Program-made: the position numbers and the translations under genes
Shown here: positions 1 to 8,515 of the stretch, in pieces
Layout of the letters: every line of letters starts with the position of its first letter
How positions within the stretch are numbered: the stretch's first letter is position 1
The notes under the pieces: model-generated
Database searches by the model: none
Told to the model about the DNA's origin: nothing
The model's input: only the letters and a program-made list of their open reading frames with translations
NCBI GenBank assembly: GCA_004151065.3
Contig: NWUY0303901857.1
Coordinates: 1 to 11,478 of the forward strand
Length of the DNA stretch: 11,478 bases
DNA from: Larix sibirica
Lineage: Eukaryota > Streptophyta > Pinopsida > Pinales > Pinaceae
Direction: 5' to 3'

Positions 1-750
1 AGTTCTTTCTTTGTCAATGAAAAACCTGTAGGTTTCTATTACATTAGAGATAACATAGAAACCAGGTAAGTGAATATTCTCAGAGATAGCTACATTTCTA
101 ACCTTCCAAATGATCCATAGAACTAAGTATGGGATACATTGTATGGATTTGAGGATCGGTTGCGTGAACCAGTGTTTGATTTTTTCTTCAATAGAATCAG
201 CTTCCCAAAGTTGTACATGTTGAAGATTGTCTTACAATCCTTTCCATACTTGATAAGAGAATGGGAATTCCATAAACAAGTGTGCGATTGTTTCTTTTGC
301 TCCCCTGCATAGACAACACCAGCTGGGACCTGCTACATTTCTCTTCCTCAAATTGTCCCATGTTAGTACCTTCCCTCTCAATATCAGCAACATAAAAACC
401 TTGTGCTTTTGGGGCACCCGGACTTTCCACAGAGGTTTCCACCACTAGCAATCAAGAATAGTTTTGTTTCTCCAGAATAGCTTATATGTTATATTAACTG
501 CATACTTCCCTCCCTCCCGGTTTCCCATCCACACCAAAGAATCTGGAGCCTCCTTTAACTTGATGAAACCTTTAAGCAAGTCTGAAGTCCATAAGTTCCA
601 ATGTTCTACCCATCGGTCAGGTAAGGCGAGTTCTGCTGCCGTTTTCCAATTCTGAGAAATGCTAATGGTTCTGTCATTCCCAGCTACATCTTGTAATGTA
701 GTGAAACCTCTTTCATTGAGTTACTTGATCATCCCTTCTGGGATATTTCT
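1..750 (-). pseudogene. LINE ORF2 C-terminal region with zf-RVT zinc-binding domain (partial)
   Basis: The frame continues from the RT through stops TAA 723-721, TAG 447-445 and TAA 234-232 to the window edge. It encodes EGGKYAVNITYKLFW, then WWKPLWKVRVPQKHKVFMLL, LTWDNLRKRN, GPSWCCLCRGAKETIAHLFM and PFSYQVWKGL, the order seen in the zf-RVT domain of plant retroelements. The expected metal ligands are C-x2-C, His and a final Cys. The last one, normally in an HCPF-like context, is Phe here (TTC at 267-265). Beyond the domain, IPYLVLWIIWKVRNVAISEN matches the usual tail of these ORF2 proteins. The protein runs off the left edge, so its end and the 3' UTR are unseen. Confidence 0.9.
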
Positions 751-753
751 CTA

Positions 754-1770
754 CTTGGTAACCCCCACAAGTTTATCCTTCCCCACTATGGATTTTTTAC
801 CGTCTCTCACCGCCCAAGCCAGTAAGTCCCCAATGACTGGAAAGACTCCTACCATAGCTTTCCAAAACGTAGACCTTGCTTTACATTCCTTTAGTGGGGC
901 CCTGATCCATTCCAGGATAGACCAAATCTTCAAATATTTAGATTTTAGAATGGATTTCCATTTTCCTTCCTTGCTAATAAACTGCCAAGTGTATTTCGCT
1001 ATTAAATATTTTCCAAACCTGTGGAGTTCCTTCAATCCCCAACCTCCCACTTGATTTGGTTTTGCAATTTTGGTCCATGATGTCCAATGTATCCCCACAT
1101 CTATATTTCCTTTCCATAAAAATATGAAAAACATCCTACGTAACTTATGAGAGACTGCTTTAGGGATAGAATCTAAAATCATCCAATAGACAGGGAAGGC
1201 ATTTAACACCGCTTGAATCAGCACATATTTACCTCCACGGGATAAAAACCTGTTGCACCAGAAGTTAATTTTTCTCTCCACCTTGTTTGTTAGCCAGTCA
1301 CGATCTACTTTAACATAGCAGTTTGGTTTAAGGAAAAATCCCAAGTACTTAAAGCCCTCTCCCAGAGTAAATTGGTCCATCGACATACAATTTTGAAACG
1401 TTTGCATATGATGGTGTTCCAATTTGCTAAAATAGCACGTCGATTTGCTTAAATTTAATAGCATTCTTGTAGCCCGACTGAATTGTTCCAATATCTCCAT
1501 TACTGCTAGAGTTTCCTGTTCTGATTCCCTTAGAAACAACAAAGCATCATCTACAAAGAAGATGTGTGTTATTGATATTTCTTCAATACTTAAGCCCGTT
1601 ATTATGTTGAAACTCTTTGCTTCAGACAATGACCAGCTGAGTCCTTCCATTACCAACAGAAAAAGATAAGGGGATAAGGGGCATCCTTGGAGAATCCCTT
1701 TCTGAGGTTTAAAGAACGGTGAAGCTGCTCCGTTGATCAAAATTGAAAACAAAACTGACGAAATGCAAGA
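754..1770 (-). pseudogene. LINE reverse transcriptase, palm motifs B-C and thumb
   Basis: This long stop-free stretch starts with FSILINGAASPFF and QKGILQGCPLSPYLFLLVME, the LINE motif with the conserved QG(C/D)PLSP block. Motif C follows as FVDDALLF (bases 1557-1540). The usual residue before the DD pair is Ala; here it is Val, and both Asp residues are intact. Further along, YLGFFLKPN, INFWCNRFLSRGGKYVLIQAVLNAFPVYWM and FLWKG...HWTSWTKIAKPNQVGGWGLKEL are the standard C-terminal RT and thumb motifs of plant L1s. It ends at TAG 753-751, after which the same frame continues. It was open for 333 codons despite decay elsewhere. Confidence 0.93.
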
Positions 1771-1773
1771 TCA

Positions 1774-2420
1774 AATCCATTTCACCACCTGTAGTGAAAA
1801 TCCGGTCTACAAGAGGACTAGCCTTAAATAGATCCAGCTAGTTATATCATAAGCCTTATCTAGATGTATCTTGAGGAATTTGGAAGGTAACTGGTTAGTT
1901 TTAATAGTGTGTATGCACTCCTGAGCCATTCCCACAGCCTCATGAATACTTTGATCCTTCAAGAACCCAAATTGGTCAGGGGATATGTGGGTAGCCAGAA
2001 AAGGTTTTAACCTTCCTACTATAATCTTCGATATTATTTTATAAAGTGCATTGCAAAGCAAGATTGGTCGGAAATCCCAAAAGGATTTGGGATTGTCCGC
2101 CTTAGGAATCAACACTACTAAAGTAGAGTTAAAACAGACTGGCATTTTCCCTAATAGCCTGGTTTGTTCCACTACTCTCAATAGATCACCTCCCATAAGA
2201 TCAAAAAACCCCAAGAAGAAATCCGAGGTCCATCCGTCCGGACCCGGACTTTTGTCTTTCTTGGATTTTTCAAGAACTGTTTCTAATTCCTCCAACATAA
2301 CCTGTGCTTCCAGATGAGCATTATCTTCTGCCTTTATCCACTTAGGGAATTTTGTGCTCAATTGAACAATGTCTGGAATGTTATTCAAGTTCGGTTTTGT
2401 ATAAAGTTCCTCAAAAAATT
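1774..2420 (-). pseudogene. LINE reverse transcriptase, N-terminal half (to motif A and beyond)
   Basis: RT copies element RNA at the nicked target. In this frame, KDKSPGPDGW, VVLIPKADNPKSFWDFRPI, LCNALYKIISKIIVGRLKP and QFGFLKDQSIHEAVGMAQE match the fingers and palm lead-in of plant L1 RT. Motif A reads KIHLDKAYD where the family has K-x-D-L-x-K-A-Y-D. The catalytic aspartate is thus histidine (CAT at 1866-1864), a change expected to abolish polymerisation. TAG 1809-1807 follows shortly, then GFSLQVVKWI and TGA 1773-1771. Both stops lie in the same frame as the downstream half. A start at 2388 would need TTG and is only an artefact of the frameshift; the real coding starts upstream in the connector. 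Confidence 0.92.
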
Positions 2421-2929
2421 TACTTCTTCAGCTGCCAGTCCTTCAAACCCTCGGATACTCTCCCCTTCCTTATTCTTCATCTCCCAAATAGTATTGGATC
2501 TTTTTCTATGGTTAACAAACTTATGAAAAAAGGACGTGTTTTCATCACCTAGAGAGAGCCATACAACTCTGCTCTTCATTCTAGCTTCCGCTTCCTTTTC
2601 TTTTAAGATTTCATTCCTTTGAGCTTCAAGTTCTGCTAACACCTCCAAGCTTTGTTGATTGAGTATTTCCGTACCTTCATTATAAATTTCCTCAATCTTG
2701 ACTTAAGTACTATTGATTCTATTATCCCAGATCACCAATTGCTTGATGGACCAGTCTACCATGAGTTTCTTCACTTCATTTAATTCGTCTAAGAGTTGTC
2801 TGCATGCTGGAGTGTTAAATCTGGCATCATATCCTTTCCAATTAGTTCTGATTAGTTTTGTGTACTCATCATTTTTCATCCAGTGAGGATTGAACTTGTA
2901 TGGAGTCACAGGTTTCCTTTCTCCTTTTT
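2421..2929 (-). pseudogene. LINE ORF2 endonuclease-RT connector, charged and helical
   Basis: This stretch joins the endonuclease to the RT. It contains TAA 2705-2703 in frame. Downstream of that is a charged, probably helical region (LEAQRNEILKEKEAEARMKS) followed by WLSLGDENTSFFHKFVNHRK, the W..GD.NT.FFH signature of plant LINEs just ahead of RT. The frame is the same as that of the endonuclease and of ORF1. It is lost at an A6 run on the plus strand (2413-2418), after which the protein resumes one base out of phase as KFFEELYTKP. Confidence 0.87.
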
Positions 2930-3623
2930 CTAGCTGGCAGAGAATGGGAAGATGGTCCGACCTCCCACCAGTAATTCTCCAGGACCTGACATTTTCCACT
3001 TTTCTTAATAAATCTCCTTGGAGTAGAAAGCAATCTAACCTTTTAGCAATAGCCGCTTCTTCTACTCTCTTATTGAACCAGGTAGGTTTGAGCTCCACTA
3101 GTTCAATATCAATCAGGTCCATAGACTCCAAGTGATGCTGGAAGAAGGCCTGTAAGGGATCCGGTCTAGCTCTATTCCCCCAGAGCTCATCTCTGCAAAG
3201 CGTAAAGTTCAGATCCCCTGCCATTGGAAAAGGAAGGTCCTGTAGAAAAATTTTCTCAAAGAGTCCATTCTAGAATTCTACTTTCCTCTCGTAAGGGCCA
3301 TAGACATTGAGAATCAAAAACTTCAAGTCTAGAGCCTTGCTTTCAAAAGCAATACCTATTCCTGAATTAAAAGAGAAACTATTCAAGAGTACCAGGGTTC
3401 CATTCCATCCTGTTAGACTGTCACTAGAGAAACCCCTCCCATCCGTCCAGACAAATTCCCATCCTTTGAATAACCTCTTCAAAAAGTCAACTACAAACAC
3501 CCCACTGCACATCGTTTCATGTAGTAAAAGAACATCAGGTTTGTGTATTTCTACCAACCTCGCAAGTACCAGTTGTTTTAGGTTGTTGGCCAACCCTCTA
3601 CAATTAAGTGACAGAAGTTTCAT
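2930..3623 (-). pseudogene. LINE ORF2 endonuclease domain (APE-type)
   Basis: ORF2 most likely starts at ATG 3623-3621 (MKLLSLNCRGL), the usual opening of plant L1 ORF2. The APE-type endonuclease nicks target DNA to prime reverse transcription. Recognisable motifs in order are LNCRGL, LLHET, LNVYGPYE, AGDLNFTL (bases near 3200-3224), KPTWFN, RLD and RSDHLPIL (SDH at 2960-2952), so most metal-binding and catalytic positions survive. The common RLDRF motif reads RLDCF here. TAG 3272-3270 breaks the domain between NVYGPYE and GDLN; both sides are in the same frame, so this is a point nonsense change. Family identity is solid; activity is not expected. Confidence 0.9.
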
Positions 3624-4589
3624 GGGATAACTGAAAAAACAAGGCTTAACTCTAAGCGCCCTCGGTGTCAGCTTGTTCAACATGCAGTGATTTAAACCCT
3701 CCCTATCAAACTTGTTTCTCTTTTGGGTTCTGTGGACAAGAATGATAAAACCTAGGCCAATAGTCTCTACAGAATCCGCGGTGAGGACAGAGCCTTTAGA
3801 CCTTAGAGAATAGGGGTTTGAGACCTCCCAACAACCGTTTAAGTGAGCCGAGCCAACAAAATTAAGGTTCAAAAAAGGGGAATGGATTCTGATTAGGTTT
3901 TTATGAGCCCTTAGCGATTTCCTTGAGCTAGGGTTGTCAACCTGACTCAACACAGGATTTACAGTCCCAAAAGCAGGCTTCGACAAAATTTTCAAACCAG
4001 AATTCATAGGTTTGAGGGATTCTAGAGAGAGTAAGGACATACCTGTCGGATATTCCGCAATCGTTTCCTCGAAAACATCTACTTTCACAGCTTGCGAACT
4101 TTCCTTATGCAATTCCTCAACTTGGGCCATGTTATGTTCGTTGTTGGATCCAGTCTACACCTCAAAGATAAGAGTTTCTTCTCCTTCGAAAATTGGAGTT
4201 GTTTTCGGAGGAGATTCTTCAATGTGAGCTCTTTGTATGTCCTCTGAGAGTAAGAGATAATAAGCTTTTGTTCCAAGGTCCTCGACCCCCTGACCATCCT
4301 CTCTTGGTGTTCTGTTCTTTACAGAAACTAAAAGTTCTTTGCGTGAATCACTTGCCTTCTCCTTCGTCAACTTATCCTTGATAGGAAAATTATCATCGGC
4401 TTTATTGTTCTTCTCTTCGGGGTTTATAAAACAATTGGGTTCCCCAACCCTCTTACTTTGAACCCCTAATTCGTCTCTTCTTTCCGAAGGCCCAGACTTG
4501 CAAAGTGACACTAAGGTCTCTTGTGGTTCCAGGGCTTCCTGAGGGTGCATACAAACTTCCTCATTTGTCCCTGAACCCCAGTTAAACGT
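3624..4589 (-). pseudogene. ORF1 C-terminal extension or ORF1-ORF2 linker, in frame with both
   Basis: After TAG 4592-4590 the same frame stays open to TAG 4157-4155, then from 4154 runs without a stop through the endonuclease start at 3623. About 320 codons are interrupted only once. The protein is polar and low in recognisable motifs (many E, K, S, P), like the variable C-terminal half of plant L1 ORF1 proteins. I see no domain I can name. Because this copy is decaying, long openness in one frame argues that it was translated, either as the end of ORF1 or as a linker joining ORF1 and ORF2. Which one cannot be decided from a single copy. Confidence 0.6.
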
Positions 4590-5406
4590 CTATTTCTCTG
4601 GGTCCTCCAGGAGACTCGGCTCCTTCATTATTCCTTTAGGTTCCTTAACCGCCCAGAACTGCTTCTTGAAATGTAGCACACAATCCTTAATTAAGTGACC
4701 GTAGACATGACAACAGTCGCACCTAAACGGAATATTAACATAGTCCAGTCTATGCTTCAAAATACAGTCTCCAATAGTTAAATCTATGATATCTGGAAGG
4801 CTGAGCTTAAGGTCTACAGTTATAAGAACCTTTGCAATTGTTCGCAGGGCTTGAAATTTATACGAAGGGTCTACAAACACCGTGGCACTTACTTTGTTCC
4901 CAAGAGCTGCTAGAAATTGGTCCATCCAAAGTTCCAAAGGCAGTCCAGGTATTTTAACCCACACCAAGGTCTGCTGAGAGAATTCCCTGCGAGGATCGAA
5001 ACAAGGGTTCCAGAACTTTAGGGTTAAGAGCTTCTTTCCCCACATCCAATACCCATTGAGTAAATTGACTGCATCTTCCTCCTTAATCAGTTTAAAGCTA
5101 AGCCACCCGCGAGTCATGATGAAGAACTCTGGGCAATAGTTCAGTATCGGAACCCAATATTTATGAAGCCATGCTCTAAGTCCCTCCTCCCTAACTCTGA
5201 TTCCATAGAATCGTTCAATGAGGGTTTTTCCTGTGTATGTCAAGGTATCTTCCACTTTGAGGTCATCCCCCACCGTCATCTTGACCCCATTTCTGAGCCG
5301 TATGAGCTTCCTTTTCTTCCTACGTTCAGCTTCGTCGGGTCGACCATTTGCCCTGTCTTCGTTTGATGAAAGATCTTTCTTCTGCAAAGAACTAAAGTCA
5401 TCTTGC
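4590..5406 (-). pseudogene. LINE ORF1 core: DUF4283-like domain plus CCHC zinc knuckle
   Basis: ORF1 proteins bind the element RNA and package it with ORF2 product. Counting residue 1 at 5387, a basic tract (ERRKKRKLIRLR, residues 21-32) precedes a DUF4283-like region (about residues 52-135, with GWLSFKL, LNGYWMWGKKLL and LKFWNPCFDP). Next come WVKIPGLPLELW (143-154) and a CX2CX4HX4C zinc knuckle at residues 223-236 (CDCCHVYGHLIKDC, bases 4721-4680) with all four ligands present. This combination is typical of plant L1 ORF1. The segment ends at TAG 4592-4590, but the same frame continues open beyond it, so that stop may be either the natural end or a mutation. The N-terminus lies in another frame just upstream. 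Confidence 0.88.
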
Positions 5407-5409
5407 TCA

Positions 5410-5526
5410 CAGTCTGTTTGTTTGCATTAAAAACGAAGTGCCTCCTACATTATTGAGCATAGCCCTAGATGGGTCCCTAAGGTACGGATCCCCAAACCGA
5501 GCCTCACTATCATTAAAAGCTGCCAT
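5410..5526 (-). pseudogene. LINE ORF1, N-terminal segment (out of frame with the rest)
   Basis: An ATG at 5526-5524 opens a frame starting MAAFNDSEARFGDPYLRDPS and running about 39 codons to a TGA at 5409-5407. The peptide directly precedes the main ORF1 frame, so it is best read as the ORF1 N-terminus separated by a frameshift. The main frame has stops at 5429-5427 and 5447-5445, so it cannot extend upstream by itself, and its only nearby start would be non-ATG. The shift from this frame to the main one corresponds to one extra base (or two lost) somewhere around 5407-5433, which includes a T5 run. The segment is too short for simple ORF finding but explains where ORF1 starts. Confidence 0.7.
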
Positions 5527-5600
5527 TAATCATCGCCTCCACTGATAATCCCTAGGTGCCAAAACCCTCAGCGCCATTTCTTGGAGCTCCTAAATTTCTG
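5527..5600 (-). other. Putative 5' leader of the LINE with an upstream start codon
   Basis: This stretch lies between AT-rich flank and the ATG at 5526-5524. It holds an earlier ATG (5577-5575) in the same frame, which opens a short peptide beginning MALRVLAPRDYQWRR and then meets TGA at 5532-5530, two codons before the next ATG. A TAG stop lies just upstream of the 5577 ATG in that frame. Either this is untranslated leader carrying a small upstream ORF, or ORF1 truly begins at 5577 and the TGA is a decay mutation. The peptide has a coding look, so I lean weakly to the second reading. Confidence 0.45.
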
Positions 5601-6535
5601 CAATAATTACTTATTATTTCTAACAATTTTGCACTCATCTCCACACATCTAAATTGTTGGAATTTACCTTATTAGTAACCACATAAAATTTATCTTATAC
5701 ATTTTCATGGGTTTGTTAACAATAATTTCAAAGTTGGGCATGAAATTTTGGAATTAATCACTCTGTTTAATGGTAACTCTAACAATAGAATAAGGATTTA
5801 TGGTTAAATAAAATACCATTGGTTTGTTAACAATAATTTCAAAGTTGGGCATGGAATTCTAGAATTAATCACTCTATTTTAATGATAACTCCAACAATGG
5901 AATAGGGAACAATGGAATACGCATTTATGGTTAAATAAAATACATTTCTTTTTTATTGTCAAATTCATTTGCATTCTTTTATTTCTTTGAATCACAACAT
6001 TCAATGGTTATACTATCTTTCCTATTGGTTTTAAAAAAATCTATTTTATTGTTAGTTATTTCAAATTAAATCTACAACAACAATCTCATTTAGATCACTG
6101 ACATTTAATGGAATGAACTTCTATGGTTATCTTTAACTCCTTGTTTTACATTTTTTTATCTCGAGCAACAAGATTATTGTTTATTGTTTAGCAAATTCAC
6201 TCAAGATTTTTGGTTACTCTCATTCAATGGTTATCTTCTATTTGCAATTAATGGTCAATGGTTTAAGGATATTTTAGCAAATGTGAGTTAGCATAATTTT
6301 GGAATCTTTAATTTCTTTTGGGATTTTCTAACTCGTCAATTCTCTTTAATTCTTGATCCATCATCCACTAACAATCTAAGTAATTTCTCTCATCTCTTGA
6401 CACTTAGTTGCCCACTTCCCCCTTGTAAATTCTCAAGTAACTAAAGTGAAGGGAAGTATTTGTTAAGGTGACAGTAGCATTACCTCCATAGTTGCACATA
6501 GTTACAGCCTAGTGAAGACATTGCACTTTAGAGGT
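5600..6535. other. AT-rich spacer without recognised gene
   Basis: This stretch is strongly AT-rich and carries no reading frame I can connect to a protein. It includes the tandem repeat described separately and several scattered short words of the form caatggtta or aatggttat (near 6003, 6125 and 6227). These may be remains of the same repeat or chance in such composition. It may be old flank, or internal DNA of the copia element whose 5' part I cannot find. Confidence 0.5.
5710..5943. repeat. Two-copy tandem repeat, about 108 and 123 bp
   Basis: Copy 1 (5710-5817) and copy 2 (5821-5943) both start ggtttgttaacaataatttc and both end ttatggttaaataaaatac. They differ by scattered substitutions. 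Copy 2 also holds a small extra piece made by repeating its own word aacaatggaata. The start-to-start period is 111 bp. Both copies are non-coding. Confidence 0.88.
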
Positions 6536-7554
6536 GCGTGTTTTTTGTGGCAACAATACTCACTGAAGTTGGACTTCACCAAGACTATAGCAAAGTTGAA
6601 TCTTTGTTATTTATATGATAAATCTGATATGTTTGTTTTGGTCTTGGATGTAGATGCTTTGATTCTTACAAAGTGTTCTTTGAGGCTCATTTCATAGTGC
6701 AAGAAGTTGGAAGGTGAATACAACGTGAATGACATTGATCTTATGCATTATTTTTCAGGTGAGGGAGTTTGATAGGGTGCTGGTGATGCCTTTCCTTGGG
6801 CATTAAAGGTATGCAATGGTTAGTCTAAAGAGATTTTAGATGCTAAAGTGCAAACCCTTGGCCACTCCTATGGTGACAAGTTTAAAGTCAGTTGCTAATT
6901 TATATTCCAATTTGGTATATCCATCTTTGTATAGGTAGTGGATTGATTCCCTTATATATCTTGTGAATATCATGCTAATATTTGTTTTGCAATTGAATAC
7001 TTTGTGCCGGTGCATAGTTTAACCAACATCCATTGGAACACTACTAAACATGTGCTCAAATATCTGAAGGGCATAGTGCATTCATTATGGCATGAAGTGT
7101 GTGAAAGATGGAGAGTTGTTACATAGAATTGTAGATTTAAATTGGCCAGCAAATGCTAACACAAGGAAGTGTAATTTTGGTCACTAAGATGCAAACAGCT
7201 ATTGCACTTAGTTCACTTGGAGAAGAGTATATCGCAATTGACATGTTGTGAAGCTATGTGGCATTACAAGTTGATTGCATAGTTGACCAATCAGAGGTTG
7301 GAGCCCTCAATTACATAGTGTGACACTCAAAGTTACATTGAAGTCTTTAAGAATCCAATGTTTCATCCCTACTCCAAGCATATATATCTAATAGATTTTC
7401 CTAGGAGAGTGCAAAGTGGAGTTCTTGTTCTTGATTATGTTCTCATTGAACTGCAATGCATTGAGATTCTAACCAAACCCCTTGCAAATAAGAATTTGAG
7501 ACTCTGAGAAAGAATCTCAACTTAGTGGAGAACACCTTCCTCACAAAGAGGGAG
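6536..7554 (+). pseudogene. Ty1/copia pol remnant: end of RT and RNase H
   Basis: Translation gives FTKTIAKLNLCYLYDKSDMF then VLVLDVDALILT, where copia RT has a YVDDLILT-type active site. Two substitutions (bases 6647-6658) destroy the YVDD box. Downstream are CKKLEGEYNVNDIDLMHYFSG, then in another frame MLKCKPLATPMVTSLKSVAN and SLYR-WIDSLIYLVN. RNase H follows: the AIALSS..EEYIA block near 7200-7235, CDTQSYIEVFKNPMFHPYSK, and EILTKPLANKNLR before the tail ENTFLTKREC. Many stops, frameshifts and small deletions are present. Integrase, protease and gag are absent, so only the 3' third remains. Family identity is firm; the left limit is approximate because similarity fades upstream of about 6540. 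Confidence 0.88.
7545..7554 (+). promoter_or_regulatory. Polypurine tract of the copia element
   Basis: The run aaagagggag lies directly after the C-terminal pol peptide and directly before a TG-starting sequence. In Ty1/copia elements the plus-strand primer tract sits exactly here. Confidence 0.75.
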
Positions 7555-8110
7555 TGCTGGTATTTGGTCGCTCCAAGTTGTTCTTGGAAGAAGAGAGCAC
7601 ATGAATGTGGACAAGAATATACCTTGCAAGATGGGTGTGTTCTCTTACACCACTATGACACATTCCTTGCACTTTTGATGCTCGGCATTTCTAATTTTGT
7701 TCAATGTAAAGTCATGATAGATTCTATGGCAATTACAACAGATACTCTTACACATTATGATGCATTTATGACCCGTTAACCTGTTGAGTAAGGCGCATCC
7801 CTTTGAGGAGAGATTCCTTGTTACATGAAAGCTATTATTCACCATTACTTTTTGTAACTGTTCTTCCCTCTCTTGTCAAATTTGACACTAATAGGCTTAT
7901 AGTGCAGTTGAGTAGAGTAACTCTACCAAGAGAGATTGAAAGAAGTCATTGTAGTCCCTTGAAGACGGTGTTGTAGCTTTGATATTGTGTGAATAAGAAT
8001 ATAGTGATTGTTGCTCCAAATTTTTGTTTGCTGTCCACTGTATTCATGTCATTGATTTATTAGATCTAGTCACTCTCTGTTTGCAGAGCTGATCTCATCT
8101 TCTGATACAG
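7555..8110 (+). mobile_element. Probable 3' LTR of the copia element; right end uncertain
   Basis: The sequence begins tgctggtatttgg immediately after the polypurine tract, close to the TGTTGG start frequent in plant copia LTRs. It is non-coding and includes a stretch around 7970-8030 (gaataagaatatagtgattg) like the R/U5 area of such LTRs. No second LTR is in the window for comparison, so the end is a guess; candidate CA ends lie around 8085-8107. An ORF-like stretch at 7525-7779 is just the pol tail reading into the LTR. Confidence 0.6.
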
Positions 8111-8515
8111 TGTCTAGATTCTTCAGTTTGTCGTTCAAGGGGTGGTGTTTTATGTAGATCTGAAATTTTGAATGGCATTTCCAGCTGTTCTACTTTAGTT
8201 GGAGGTGGTTAATTTTATGAGCACAAATATTTGTATTATGGAAATGTAAAATTTAGACAAACTGCTAAATCCTTTTTACAGCAATTTTCCTATTGCATTA
8301 ATCCATTGTAATGAGGCTGTTGATTTTCTTTCGAATGATTATTTGCTTTAGAATGATCCAAATCACGTTGCATAACCAATATCAACATATCAAAGGATAA
8401 TGTGCCTTCGAGTGTTCGACCCTACCTGCAGACTGATCATCTACCCATTGATAGCCATAATAAGAATCTACCATGCATGTCAAAGCATTCACACTAGATA
8501 TTGAAGACAAGAAAT
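8111..8515. other. No recognised feature
   Basis: Moderately AT-rich DNA. I found no coding pattern in any frame, no inverted termini and no clear relation to the neighbouring repeats. Part of it may belong to the end of the LTR. Confidence 0.5.

Larger units (their letters stand above)
1..5600 (-). mobile_element. L1-type plant LINE (non-LTR retrotransposon), inactive, 3' end outside window
   Basis: Read on the minus strand, the order is a leader, ORF1 (DUF4283-like domain and CCHC knuckle), a linker, APE-type endonuclease, reverse transcriptase and an RT-associated zinc-binding domain. This is the order of plant L1 LINEs. More than 1,200 codons lie between the endonuclease start (3623) and the left edge, close to the usual ORF2 length, so only the extreme 3' end, poly(A) and one target-site duplication should be missing. 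The right boundary is set near 5600, where coding-like, GC-richer sequence gives way to AT-rich DNA; it is not a mapped terminus. Ten in-frame stops and two frameshifts make it a dead copy. Domain order and motifs are seen; the family assignment comes from those motifs; the exact ends are inferred. Confidence 0.93.

Noticed and set aside
659-1054. Plus-strand open frame of 131 codons
   Set aside because: It is the antisense shadow of the LINE RT and thumb coding sequence.
4085-4297. Minus-strand frame of 70 codons in another phase within the LINE linker
   Set aside because: It overlaps the better frame shared with ORF1 and the endonuclease and shows no domain.
7645-7845. Minus-strand open frame of 66 codons in the LTR
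   Set aside because: No similarity seen; it lies in non-coding LTR sequence on the opposite strand.
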